A stretch of 51,121 nucleotides of DNA from Azospirillum sp. (GTDB lineage Bacteria > Pseudomonadota > Alphaproteobacteria > Azospirillales > Azospirillaceae). The notes under the pieces are model-generated. The model was not told where the DNA came from, ran no database searches, and saw only the letters and a program-made list of their open reading frames with translations. The stretch covers positions 1-51,121 of the forward strand of contig JAIXPD010000084.1 of the NCBI GenBank assembly GCA_027486405.1, written 5' to 3'. The stretch's first letter is position 1, and each line of letters starts with the position of its first letter. A program made the position numbers and the translations under genes. Below, piece after piece: positions 1-7,373 of the stretch.

Positions 1-235
1 CTTGAGCGAGCGGTCATCGTCACGCAAGCAAGGATAGACACGGATTTCACGGACAAAAGGATGGATTGCACGGATTTTTGACTCCAATGGCCTCCCGCAT
101 CCCGTCAGGAGGGGGGCCGCACAATCGCAAACAGAGTGGCTCTGAGACGGGTTCCGCGAAATCCGTGAAAAAATCCGGGGAATCCGTGTCCATTCTTGTT
201 CTGGTCGGGTGCCCAAGGCTTCAAGCGATTGCCCT
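1..235 (-). mobile_element. MITE-like dispersed repeat, copy 1 (left end cut by window)
   Basis: First of five copies of a repeat of about 245 bp. It begins inside the left terminal inverted repeat (about 10 bases lie outside the window) and ends with TTCAAGCGATTGCCCT at 220-235. The internal blocks CACGGATTTCACGGA near the left and AATCCGTG near the right match the other copies. Orientation is the same as copy 2 and opposite to copies 3-5. It lies just downstream of the 3' end of the Lrp-type gene. The bases after the end (236-247, GGGTGCGGGTGC) should be the right-hand target duplication; its partner is off the window. No open frame in it looks like a transposase. Confidence 0.85.
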
Positions 236-263
236 GGGTGCGGGTGCCGCAACGCATCGGGCG

Positions 264-683
264 TCAGCCGAGATGATGCTCCAGCACGATGAAGGTGGAA
301 ACCTCGGCGACTCCGTCGATGGCGGCGATGGCGGCGCGGGCCTGTTCGAGGGGGGCGACGCCGTCGCCCTCGACCCGGACGATCAGGTCGATGGCCCCGG
401 CGACGGAATGGATCTGGACCACCGCCGGGATCGCCTTCACCCGTGGGACCAGTTGGGCGCAGCGCCATCCCGGAGCCAGCCGAATCAGCAGATGCGCGGT
501 GGATCGGCGCTCCGCCGCGCCCTCCACCACCGTGAAGCCGGCGATGACGCCGGAGGTTTGCAATTTGGCCAAGCGGTCCTGCGTGGCGCTGCGCGACAGG
601 CCGAGATCGCGGGCGAGCGCCACCAGGGACCGGCGCGCGTCCCGGCGCAGCAGCGACAGCAGCAGGCGGTCCTTGTCATCCAT
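264..683 (-). CDS. Lrp/AsnC-family transcriptional regulator
   Basis: A 139-residue protein with the length and layout of the Lrp/AsnC family. The N-terminal winged helix-turn-helix (about residues 1-60) starts MDDKDRLLLSLLRRDAR and includes LARDLGLSRSATQDRLAKL as the recognition region. The C-terminal half (about 65-139) is a RAM effector-binding domain with the typical VHSVAGAIDLIVRVEGDG stretch. Family members act as DNA-binding octamers or dimers that usually respond to an amino acid. It is divergent from the isochorismatase-like gene at 869, which could be a target (inference from position only). Repeat copy 1 sits right behind its stop codon. Confidence 0.9.
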   Translation of the reverse strand: MDDKDRLLLSLLRRDARRSLVALARDLGLSRSATQDRLAKLQTSGVIAGFTVVEGAAERRSTAHLLIRLAPGWRCAQLVPRVKAIPAVVQIHSVAGAIDLIVRVEGDGVAPLEQARAAIAAIDGVAEVSTFIVLEHHLG

Positions 684-868
684 GGGTGGTCGTTCCCGCT
701 GATTCGTTCTTGCTGATTCGCTCTTGTCGATTCACCCGCAGGCGGACGGGCGGTCCGACCGGCGAAACGCCGGTGCGGGCGGCATCATGCCGATTGGAAC
801 CGGCAGCGGCAAAGGCAAAGCTGGCGGCCTGTTCGCCACCTCAACCGTCCGTTCCAAGGGAAATCATC

Positions 869-1468
869 ATGACGCTGGATTTGAGCGGGGCCGTTCTGCT
901 GCCCATCGACCTGCAACGGGGATTTGAGGATCCCGCCTGGCCGCCGCGCTGGAACGGGCGGGCCGACGCGCTGGGGCGGGCGCTGCTCGACGGCTGGCGG
1001 CGGGCCGGTCTGCCGGTCATCCATGTCCGCCACGATTCGGCGGAACCGCGTTCCACCCTGCGGCCCGGACAGCCTGGGAACGATTTCCGTCCGGGATTCG
1101 CGCCGCTGCCGGGCGAAACCGTGCTGTCGAAAAGCGTCAATTCCGCCTTCATCGCCACCGATCTGGATCTACGGCTGCGGCGGCTGGGCGCGCGCCGGGT
1201 GGTGGCGTTCGGGATTTCGACCGACATGTGCGTGTCCACCACGATTCGCACCGGGGCGAATCTGGGTTGGCCGATGATCCTGGCCGCCGACGCCTGCGAT
1301 TGCTTCGATCTGCCCGATGGGGCGGGAGGGGTGATTCCCGCCGCCACCGTCCACGCCGTCCATGTGGCGACGCTGGGCTACGAGTTCTGCACGGTGGCCA
1401 GCGTCGCCGACATCCTCGCGGCGTTGGCCACCGCACCGCCGGTCACTCCGGCAGCAGACGCCAAATGA
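869..1468 (+). CDS. isochorismatase-family cysteine hydrolase
   Basis: A 199-residue alpha/beta hydrolase of the isochorismatase-like superfamily (nicotinamidase, biuret hydrolase, N-carbamoyl amidases). The three catalytic positions can be seen: D14 in PIDLQRGF, K88 in LSKSVNSAF, and C121 in GISTDMCVSTT, the last preceded by the usual cis-peptide region. The ATG at 869 is chosen because the domain starts there and AAGGGAAAT just upstream works as a ribosome binding site; the reading frame stays open further upstream without matching the family. The substrate cannot be read from the sequence. Its 3' end overlaps the convergent methyltransferase gene by 26 bp. Confidence 0.88.
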   Translation: MTLDLSGAVLLPIDLQRGFEDPAWPPRWNGRADALGRALLDGWRRAGLPVIHVRHDSAEPRSTLRPGQPGNDFRPGFAPLPGETVLSKSVNSAFIATDLDLRLRRLGARRVVAFGISTDMCVSTTIRTGANLGWPMILAADACDCFDLPDGAGGVIPAATVHAVHVATLGYEFCTVASVADILAALATAPPVTPAADAK

Positions 1469-2099
1469 CGGTGTCGCGAGTCTCGCGGTCTTCCAACTCC
1501 AGCGAGGTTGGAACGGTGTAGCGCGCCACCTGTTCCAGCCCGCTGGTGGGGACATAGGCCCGGCCCGGATCGCCCAGCAGCACCAGCGTGCCGGTCGCGG
1601 CGATTCGGCGCAGCCACGCCGTCACCTTCTCGGCCATTGGTTTTTCGTAACAGACGTCGCCCGCCAGAACCACGTCGATGCCGGGCAGATCGCGCCCGAT
1701 CAGATCGACGCTGACCGGCTTCACCTCCACCCCGTTGGCCTGCGCGTTCAAGGAGATGGCGGCCAGGGAAAAGCGGTCGATGTCGCAGGCCTGCACCCGC
1801 GCTGCCCCCGCCAGCATCGCCGCGACCCCGACGACCCCCGTGCCTGCGGCGAAATCGAGCACCGATTTTCCCGCAACGAGATCGGGACGGTCCAGCAACA
1901 ATCGAGCCACCGCCTGCCCCCCGGGCCAAGCGAAGGCCCAATAAGGCGGGGGCAAATTCTTCTCCGCCAAGGTTTCCTCGGTGGCCAACCACAGGGGAGT
2001 GACTTCGGTCGCAAGATAAAGCTTGATTTCCGGCAGCAAAGCCGTGGTCGTCAGGACCGTGTTGTCGCGCACGAAATCGGACGGGATGCTGTTGTTCAT
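1443..2099 (-). CDS. class I methyltransferase, ETF-beta lysine methyltransferase (METTL20) type
   Basis: A 218-residue SAM-dependent methyltransferase. PPPYWAFAWPGGQAVARLLL precedes motif I (VLDFAAGTGVVGVAA), followed by the acidic motif DIDRF, then LAGDVCYEKPMA and LLGDPGRAYVP. This order closely matches METTL20/ETFBKMT, which methylates lysines on the electron-transfer flavoprotein beta subunit in mitochondria and has bacterial counterparts in alphaproteobacteria (family knowledge). Action on ETF-beta here is inferred. The start at 2099 (MNNSIPSDF) is preferred: the longer frame upstream runs through what looks like the leader of the divergent CHAP gene. The 3' end overlaps the isochorismatase-like gene. 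Confidence 0.82.
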   Translation of the reverse strand: MNNSIPSDFVRDNTVLTTTALLPEIKLYLATEVTPLWLATEETLAEKNLPPPYWAFAWPGGQAVARLLLDRPDLVAGKSVLDFAAGTGVVGVAAMLAGAARVQACDIDRFSLAAISLNAQANGVEVKPVSVDLIGRDLPGIDVVLAGDVCYEKPMAEKVTAWLRRIAATGTLVLLGDPGRAYVPTSGLEQVARYTVPTSLELEDRETRDTVIWRLLPE

Positions 2100-2167
2100 G
2101 CCAGGAGTCTCAATGGCTTCCGCAGGTGCCGGGGAATCCGTCGGCGGCGCGCCGCCTATACAGCGAT

Positions 2168-2219
2168 CAAACGGTGTAGACAGGGGCGCAAACCCTGTGT
2201 TACCCGTTTGTAAGGGTAA
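2168..2219 (+). promoter_or_regulatory. overlapping hairpins in the leader of the CHAP gene
   Basis: CAAACGG...ACAGGG (2168-2185) can pair with CCCTGT...CCGTTTG (2193-2210) as an interrupted hairpin. TTACCC (2200-2205), which lies in the right arm of that hairpin, can instead pair with GGGTAA (2214-2219). The two structures exclude each other. They end about 14 bases before the ribosome binding site GGGGGAG at 2233-2239. The pairing is seen in the sequence; a regulatory role is inferred. Confidence 0.4.
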
Positions 2220-2241
2220 AGACAAAGGGAATGGGGGAGTC

Positions 2242-3135
2242 ATGCGGCCGAGGGGAACCGCCATAAGCCTGTCGTTCGCGGCTATGATCGCGCTCAGCCC
2301 TTTCGCCGTGTCCACGGCCGCCGCTCAGGATTGCGTGCGCACCGTGCGCGCGATTTCCGATTTCACCATTCGCGGCGACGCCTGGACCTGGTGGAACCAC
2401 GCCGCCGGTGTCTATGACCGGGAAAACCATCCCGCCGTCGGCTCCGTTCTCGTCTTCAAGCGCACCGGCCACATGCGCCGTGGCCACGTCTCCCTCGTCA
2501 GCGCGGTCATCGACCGCCGCACCATCGAGGTGGACCACACCTGGATCAACGGTGACGGCCTGCGCCGTGGCATGCGCGTGGTGGACGTGTCCCGCAACAA
2601 CGATTGGTCCTCCGTTCGTGTCTGGCACGAGCCGACCGACCAGATGGGCATGCGCGTCTACGCCTCCTACGGCTTCATCATGCCGGAAGGCGAAAGCGAA
2701 GCGCCGAAGTCGCGCGCGCTGGACGCGGGCGACCGGGGCATGGACACCGATTTCTCCGTCGCGCCGTCGGGCCGTGCCAAGGCGCGCGCCACCGGCCCGC
2801 GCATGATGGAAGCCTCCCTGAACAACGCGCGCCACGCCGCGCCGTCGCTGAAGCCGCGCGTCACCGTGGCCCACGCGGTCGCCGCGCCGGGCCGCAAGCC
2901 GCAGGCGATGATGGTTGCCGCCGCTCCGGCCGCGACCCCGGCCAAGGCCACCACCGGCAAGGCCGAGCGGGTCGATGTCGCCGCGCTGACGCCGAACCGC
3001 AAGCCCACCCTGCCGACCAACCTGAAGAACATGGTTGCCTCAGTCGATGGCCTGCGCACCCTGATGCCGAATCGCAAGCCCGGCTCGACCGCCAGCGTCA
3101 ACGCGGTGGCCGAACTGGTGGAGGACGAGCGCTGA
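2242..3135 (+). CDS. secreted CHAP-domain protein (putative peptidoglycan amidase/endopeptidase)
   Basis: A 297-residue protein. Residues 1-28 form a signal peptide (hydrophobic ISLSFAAMIALSPFAV ending AAA). The CHAP domain covers about 30-150: catalytic Cys C31 in QDCVRTVR, GDAWTWWNHAAG, PAVGSVLVF, and catalytic His H82 in RRGHVSLVS. CHAP enzymes cleave peptidoglycan peptide bonds, so a periplasmic cell-wall role is likely. The rest (about 155-297) is low complexity, rich in Ala, Lys and Arg, with repeated short units GRKP, NRKP, NRKP, and is probably disordered or wall-associating. The start follows a good GGGGGAG site. A strong terminator follows at 3182. Confidence 0.85.
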   Translation: MRPRGTAISLSFAAMIALSPFAVSTAAAQDCVRTVRAISDFTIRGDAWTWWNHAAGVYDRENHPAVGSVLVFKRTGHMRRGHVSLVSAVIDRRTIEVDHTWINGDGLRRGMRVVDVSRNNDWSSVRVWHEPTDQMGMRVYASYGFIMPEGESEAPKSRALDAGDRGMDTDFSVAPSGRAKARATGPRMMEASLNNARHAAPSLKPRVTVAHAVAAPGRKPQAMMVAAAPAATPAKATTGKAERVDVAALTPNRKPTLPTNLKNMVASVDGLRTLMPNRKPGSTASVNAVAELVEDER

Positions 3136-3181
3136 TCCGGGTGTGATCGGCGCGGCTTCCATCAGCGCTTTGAAAACGAAC

Positions 3182-3210
3182 AAGCGGGGCGTTTGCCCCG
3201 CTTTTCTTTT
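3182..3210 (+). terminator. rho-independent terminator of the CHAP gene
   Basis: A perfect 9-bp stem, AAGCGGGGC / GCCCCGCTT, with a GTTT loop, followed by TTCTTTT. It lies 46 bases past the CHAP stop codon. Confidence 0.9.
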
Positions 3211-3222
3211 GCCCGGCTGTTT

Positions 3223-3264
3223 CCCGGTTTTTACCCCCGGTTTTTCCCCCCCCCGGTTTTTCCC
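3223..3264. repeat. tandem C-tract/T-tract repeat (G-rich on the minus strand)
   Basis: Three units of a C run followed by GGTTTTT: C3-GGTTTTTA, C5-GGTTTTT, C9-GGTTTTT, then a final CCC. On the minus strand this gives four G runs (3, 9, 5, 3) separated by 7-8 bases, which fits a relaxed G-quadruplex pattern. It lies between the convergent CHAP and ubiA genes. Confidence 0.7.
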
Positions 3265-3281
3265 GTTGCGCGTCCGGTCCC

Positions 3282-4205
3282 TTACAGCTTGCCCGCCAGG
3301 ATCGCGGCCAGAACGAGCCAGCCGAACCAGCGGTTCGATTTGAATTTGTCCAGGCAATCGGTCTGATCGTCGGGCCGCCAGGTGGCGACCTGCCAGGCCA
3401 GATGCATCCCGGCCAGCGTCAGCACCGGCAGATACAGCCCGCCCAACCCGTGCAACAGGCCGGTCAAGCCCAACCCGGCGTAGGTCAGGCTGTAAAAACC
3501 GTAAATCCATATCTTGCTCTGGTCGCCCAGCCGCAGCGCGGTGGATTTGACGCCGATGCGGGCGTCGTCCTCCTTGTCCTGGTGGGCGTAGATGGTGTCA
3601 TAGCCCAGCGTCCAGACCAGCCCGGTGGCGTAGAGCACCAGCGCGGGCAGGCCGACGTCGCCTTGCACCGCCGCCCAGCCCATCAACGCGCCCCAGTTGA
3701 AGGTCAATCCCAGAAAGGCTTGCGGCCACCAGGTGATCCGCTTCATCAGCGGGTAGGTGAAGACCAGCGCCAGCGACAGCACGCCCAACCCGATGGCGGC
3801 GGGCTGAAGCTGGAGCAGGATCGCCAGCCCGACCAGCAATTGCGCCACCAGAAAGGCCAACGCCTGCCGGACCGACACTTGGCCCGACGGAATCGGGCGG
3901 CTGCGCGTGCGCTCCACCATCGCGTCGAACTTGCGGTCGAGGATGTCGTTGACGGTGCAGCCCGCCCCCCGCATCACCAGCGCCCCCAGCCCGAACAGCG
4001 CCATCAGCCACAGGTCGGGCCAGCGCGGGGCCGCCAGCGCCAAGCTCCACCAGCAGGGAAACAGCAGCAGCCAGGTGCCGATCGGGCGGTCGAGCCGGGC
4101 CAGGGTCGCGTAGGGCCGCCACGCGGCGGGCAGCCAGCGGCCGATCCAGCCATCGTGGCGGATGTCGGTGTAACCGGCGGAGTCGGGGGTGGAGGGGTTG
4201 GTCAT
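3282..4205 (-). CDS. ubiA: 4-hydroxybenzoate polyprenyltransferase
   Basis: A 307-residue integral membrane prenyltransferase that attaches the polyprenyl tail to 4-hydroxybenzoate in ubiquinone synthesis. The first Asp-rich motif is NDILDRKFD (N86, D87, D90, D94), the second is DTIYAHQDKEDD around residue 210; both bind the Mg-pyrophosphate of the prenyl donor. About eight or nine hydrophobic segments are visible. The start MTNPSTPDSA at 4205 fits the family; an in-frame upstream extension has no family resemblance. Its 5' side faces repeat copy 2. Confidence 0.95.
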   Translation of the reverse strand: MTNPSTPDSAGYTDIRHDGWIGRWLPAAWRPYATLARLDRPIGTWLLLFPCWWSLALAAPRWPDLWLMALFGLGALVMRGAGCTVNDILDRKFDAMVERTRSRPIPSGQVSVRQALAFLVAQLLVGLAILLQLQPAAIGLGVLSLALVFTYPLMKRITWWPQAFLGLTFNWGALMGWAAVQGDVGLPALVLYATGLVWTLGYDTIYAHQDKEDDARIGVKSTALRLGDQSKIWIYGFYSLTYAGLGLTGLLHGLGGLYLPVLTLAGMHLAWQVATWRPDDQTDCLDKFKSNRWFGWLVLAAILAGKL

Positions 4206-4314
4206 GATGCGGCGAGGCCAATGAGGGCGATTGGTGGAGGCGATTGGGGAGGGTCGATTGAGGCCGCACCCTATCGGGCGGGGGCGGTTGCGTCCAGCCT
4301 GGGGCAAGAAAGGC

Positions 4315-4558
4315 AGGGCAATCGCATGAACGAGCGATCATCGTCACGCAGACAAGAATGGGCGCGGATTTCACGGACAAAAGGATAGATTGCACGGATT
4401 TTTCCCCCAATCGCTTCACCCATCCCGTCACAAGGTTTGTCGTAACCTGGCAAACAGGATGGCCCTGAGGCGAGTTCCGCGAAATCCGTGAGAAAATCCG
4501 TGGAATCCGTGGCAATTCTTGTTCCGGCCGGGTGCGCGATGCTTCAAGCGGTCGCCCT
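4315..4558 (-). mobile_element. MITE-like dispersed repeat, copy 2
   Basis: 244 bp. The left end is AGGGCAATCGCATGAA and the right end TTCAAGCGGTCGCCCT, a degenerate version of the 16-bp terminal inverted repeat. It is flanked by a perfect 14-bp direct repeat, GGGGCAAGAAAGGC, at 4301-4314 and 4559-4572, the best preserved target duplication of the five copies. The subterminal block CGGATTTCACGGA is present. It fills most of the 434-bp gap between ubiA and the response-regulator gene; the rest of the gap holds no gene I can support. Confidence 0.9.
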
Positions 4559-4639
4559 GGGGCAAGAAAGGCTTGCCAGCGCGCGCGTGGCCCCGATACT
4601 GGCGCGCAACGCATCAACGGCAACGGACCGCCCACCAGC

Positions 4640-5035
4640 ATGACCATGGACGCAGCGCCCGACCGGCTGGCCATCATGATCGACGACGACGCCATCATCC
4701 TGACCGGCATGGAAATGATGCTGGACAGTTGGGGCTATGGCGTCATCGCCGCCGACACCGGGGCGGCGGCGCTGGCCGCCTTGCGCGCGCGCTCACCGCT
4801 GCCCACCCCCTGCGTCGTCATTTCCGATTACCGGCTGCACGGCATGTCGGGGCTGGAGACGGTGCGGGCGATCCGCGTCCTGTGCGGCGCGGCGGTTCCC
4901 GCCATCATCCTGACCGGCGACACCGGGGCCGATCTGGTCGCCGCCGCGCAGACCGAGGGGTTGACGGTGCTGCACAAGCCGGTCGCCCCGGCGGACCTGC
5001 GCACCCACATCGACCGTCTGGCGGGCCAAGGCTGA
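4640..5035 (+). CDS. single-domain response regulator (receiver only)
   Basis: A 131-residue stand-alone receiver domain. The acidic pocket is IDDDA (D15-D17), the phosphoacceptor is D63 in VISDYRLHGMSG, the switch Thr is T92 in ILTGDTGAD, and the conserved Lys is K113 in VLHKPVAP. There is no output domain, so it probably works as a phosphate relay or by protein contact. No histidine kinase is adjacent; the nearest is the hybrid kinase at 8400. No convincing ribosome binding site precedes the ATG at 4640 or the next ATG at 4646, so the exact start is uncertain. Confidence 0.85.
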   Translation: MTMDAAPDRLAIMIDDDAIILTGMEMMLDSWGYGVIAADTGAAALAALRARSPLPTPCVVISDYRLHGMSGLETVRAIRVLCGAAVPAIILTGDTGADLVAAAQTEGLTVLHKPVAPADLRTHIDRLAGQG

Positions 5036-5089
5036 TCGGCGTCGCGGATCGACACGATTGCGGCCGCCACACCGCGTAAAAGGGATGTC

Positions 5090-5890
5090 ATGACCGAACC
5101 GTTGCAAACCCCCGTCCGCACCCGCCTCTATGTGGACAGCCCGTTGGCCGCCGACCAGTCGGTCGGGCTGGATCATGAGCGGGCGCATTTCCTGCGCCAC
5201 GTCCTGCGGCTCGACCGGGGCGATGCGGTGGCGGTGTTCAATGGGCGTGACGGCGAATGGCGCGCGGTGATCGACGGCTTCGGCAAGGGCTGGTGCTCGC
5301 TGACCGTGGCCGACCAACGCCGCCCGCAAGCCGGGTCCCCCGATCTGTGGCTGCTGTTCGCCCCGCTGAAGAAGGGGCGCATTGATTTCGTGGCGGAAAA
5401 GGCAACCGAGATGGGCGTGTCGCGCCTGATGCCGGTCTTCACCCGTCGCACCGACCCCAACCGGGTGAACACCGACCGCCTGCGCGCCAACGCCATCGAG
5501 GCCGCCGAGCAGTGCGAGCGGCTGAGCGTGCCCGAGCTGAGCGAGCCGTTGCCCCTGTTCCGCGCCCTGGCCGATTGGCCGACGGACCGCAAGCTGTTCC
5601 TGTGCGCGGAGGCCGGGACCGCCCGCCCGATCGCCGAGGCCATGCGCGCCACGGGACCCTGCCCGGCGGCGGTGCTGATCGGGCCGGAAGGGGGGTTCGA
5701 CCAGTCCGAACTTGACGAACTGGGGAAACTCCCCTTTGTTGTTCCAGTGGGTTTGGGGCCGCGCATCCTGCGGGCCGACACGGCGGTTGTGGCGGCGCTG
5801 GCCTGCTGGCAATCCCTGTCCGGGGATTGGACGGCCAACGGCGGTGACACACGACCGCCTTTCCGTTCGTCAGCCGAACCGACGGCCTGA
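5090..5890 (+). CDS. rsmE: 16S rRNA (uracil(1498)-N3)-methyltransferase
   Basis: A 266-residue SPOUT-class methyltransferase that modifies U1498 of 16S rRNA. The N-terminal PUA-like domain contains HFLRHVLRLDRGD. The C-terminal knotted domain contains KKGRIDFVAEKATEMGV, EAAEQCERLSVPE and the SAM-binding IGPEGGFDQSEL, ending in the LGPRILRADTAVVAAL signature. A good site (AAAGGGATG) precedes the ATG. It lies 30 bp upstream of gshA, on the same strand, and the two are probably cotranscribed. Confidence 0.96.
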   Translation: MTEPLQTPVRTRLYVDSPLAADQSVGLDHERAHFLRHVLRLDRGDAVAVFNGRDGEWRAVIDGFGKGWCSLTVADQRRPQAGSPDLWLLFAPLKKGRIDFVAEKATEMGVSRLMPVFTRRTDPNRVNTDRLRANAIEAAEQCERLSVPELSEPLPLFRALADWPTDRKLFLCAEAGTARPIAEAMRATGPCPAAVLIGPEGGFDQSELDELGKLPFVVPVGLGPRILRADTAVVAALACWQSLSGDWTANGGDTRPPFRSSAEPTA

Positions 5891-5920
5891 CTTCAGAGTC
5901 ACCTTTCTGCGGGAGTTTCC

Positions 5921-7285
5921 ATGTCCGCACCCCCGACAACGCGCGGTGAACCGATCACCGACCGCCGCCAACTGGTCGCCTATCTCGAATCGGGGTGCAA
6001 ACCCGCCTCGGCCTGGCGCATCGGGACCGAGCACGAGAAATTCGCCTACCGCGTCGCCGACCACCGGCCGCTGCCCTATGACGGGCCGGATGGCATCCGC
6101 GAGCTGCTGACCCGCCTGACCCGCTTCGGCTGGACCCCGGTGGAGGAGAAGGGCAACATCATCGCGCTGGTCGACGGCATGGCGAACATCACGCTGGAGC
6201 CGGGCGGGCAGGTGGAGCTGTCGGGCGCGCCGCTGGCCGATCTGCACGAAACCCACGCCGAACTGTCCCAGCATCTGGCCCAGGTGGGCGCGGTTGGGGC
6301 GGAGCTGGGCATCGCCATGATGGGGTTGGGCTTCCAACCCAAATGGACGCGCGATGACATCCCGTGGATGCCCAAGGGCCGCTACGTCATCATGCGCAAT
6401 TACATGCCCAAGGTCGGTTCGCTGGGCCTGGACATGATGACGCGCACCTGCACGGTTCAGGTGAATCTCGATTTCGCGTCCGAAGCCGACATGGTGAAAA
6501 AGTTCCGCGTGTCGCTGGCCTTGCAGCCGATCGCGACGGCGCTGTTCGCCAATTCGCCCTTCACCGAAGGCAAGCCGAACGGCTTCCAGAGCTTCCGCAG
6601 CCACATCTGGACCGACACCGACCCCGACCGCACCGGCGACATCCCGTTCGTCTTCGAAGACGGCTTCGGCTTTGAACGCTACGTCGATTATCTGCTGAAG
6701 ACGCCGATGTATTTCGTCTACCGCGACGGCACCTACATCGACGCGTCGGGGCAGTCCTTCGTCGATTTCCTGGCTGGAAAGCTGCCCGCCCTGCCGGGCG
6801 AAACGCCGCTGCTGACCGATTGGGCCGACCACACGACCACCGCCTTCCCGGAGGTTCGGCTCAAGAAATATCTGGAGATGCGCGGGGCCGACGCCGGCAG
6901 CCTGCCCAACCTGTGCGCCCTGTCGGCCCTGTGGGTCGGCCTGCTGTACGACGATGCAGCGCTCGACGCCGCGTGGGATCTGGTGAAGGGCTGGACGACG
7001 GCGGAGCGCGCCAGCCTGCGCGCCGAGGTGCCACGCCACGGCCTGCGCACCCCGTTCCGCGACCGGACGGTGCGCGACGTCGCCCTGGAAACGCTGGCCA
7101 TCGCCCGCAGCGGTCTGACCCGCCGCGCCCGCCTGAACGGGGCCGGGCAGGACGAAGGCCGCTACCTCGACACGCTGGACGCCATCCTGCGCGACAACCG
7201 CAGCCCGGCGGACGACCTGCTGGCCCGTTTCAACGGGGCCTGGGGCGGCGTGGTCGATCCGGTGTTCACGGAGTTTGCTTACTGA
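5921..7285 (+). CDS. gshA: glutamate-cysteine ligase (plant/alphaproteobacterial type)
   Basis: A 454-residue enzyme for the first step of glutathione synthesis, joining glutamate and cysteine with ATP. It belongs to the class shared by plants and alphaproteobacteria, not the E. coli class: IGTEHEKFAYR near residue 30, LVDGMANITLEPGGQVELSG, TCTVQVNLDF and FRSHIWTDTDPDRTGD are visible. Length is normal for the class. A GGGAG site precedes the ATG. It is probably cotranscribed with rsmE, and a terminator follows at 7330. Glutathione links it to the monothiol glutaredoxin gene at 16089. Confidence 0.95.
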   Translation: MSAPPTTRGEPITDRRQLVAYLESGCKPASAWRIGTEHEKFAYRVADHRPLPYDGPDGIRELLTRLTRFGWTPVEEKGNIIALVDGMANITLEPGGQVELSGAPLADLHETHAELSQHLAQVGAVGAELGIAMMGLGFQPKWTRDDIPWMPKGRYVIMRNYMPKVGSLGLDMMTRTCTVQVNLDFASEADMVKKFRVSLALQPIATALFANSPFTEGKPNGFQSFRSHIWTDTDPDRTGDIPFVFEDGFGFERYVDYLLKTPMYFVYRDGTYIDASGQSFVDFLAGKLPALPGETPLLTDWADHTTTAFPEVRLKKYLEMRGADAGSLPNLCALSALWVGLLYDDAALDAAWDLVKGWTTAERASLRAEVPRHGLRTPFRDRTVRDVALETLAIARSGLTRRARLNGAGQDEGRYLDTLDAILRDNRSPADDLLARFNGAWGGVVDPVFTEFAY

Positions 7286-7329
7286 GTTCCACGCCGTTTG
7301 AGCGGGTGGATCGCGGTCATGCACGCTGG

Positions 7330-7366
7330 ACCCGTGCGCGGTGGGAACGCTGCGCGCGGGTTTTTT
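7330..7366 (+). terminator. rho-independent terminator after gshA
   Basis: The stem ACCCGTGCGCG / TGCGCGCGGGT carries one G-U wobble and a loop of about 10 bases, and is followed by six T. It ends just before the stop codon of the convergent endonuclease gene at 7374. Confidence 0.85.
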
Positions 7367-7373
7367 GTGGGCG

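Noticed and set aside
66..716. Open frame across repeat copy 1 and the Lrp gene
   Set aside because: Built from repeat sequence and antisense of the regulator; similar short frames appear in the other repeat copies without conserved protein.
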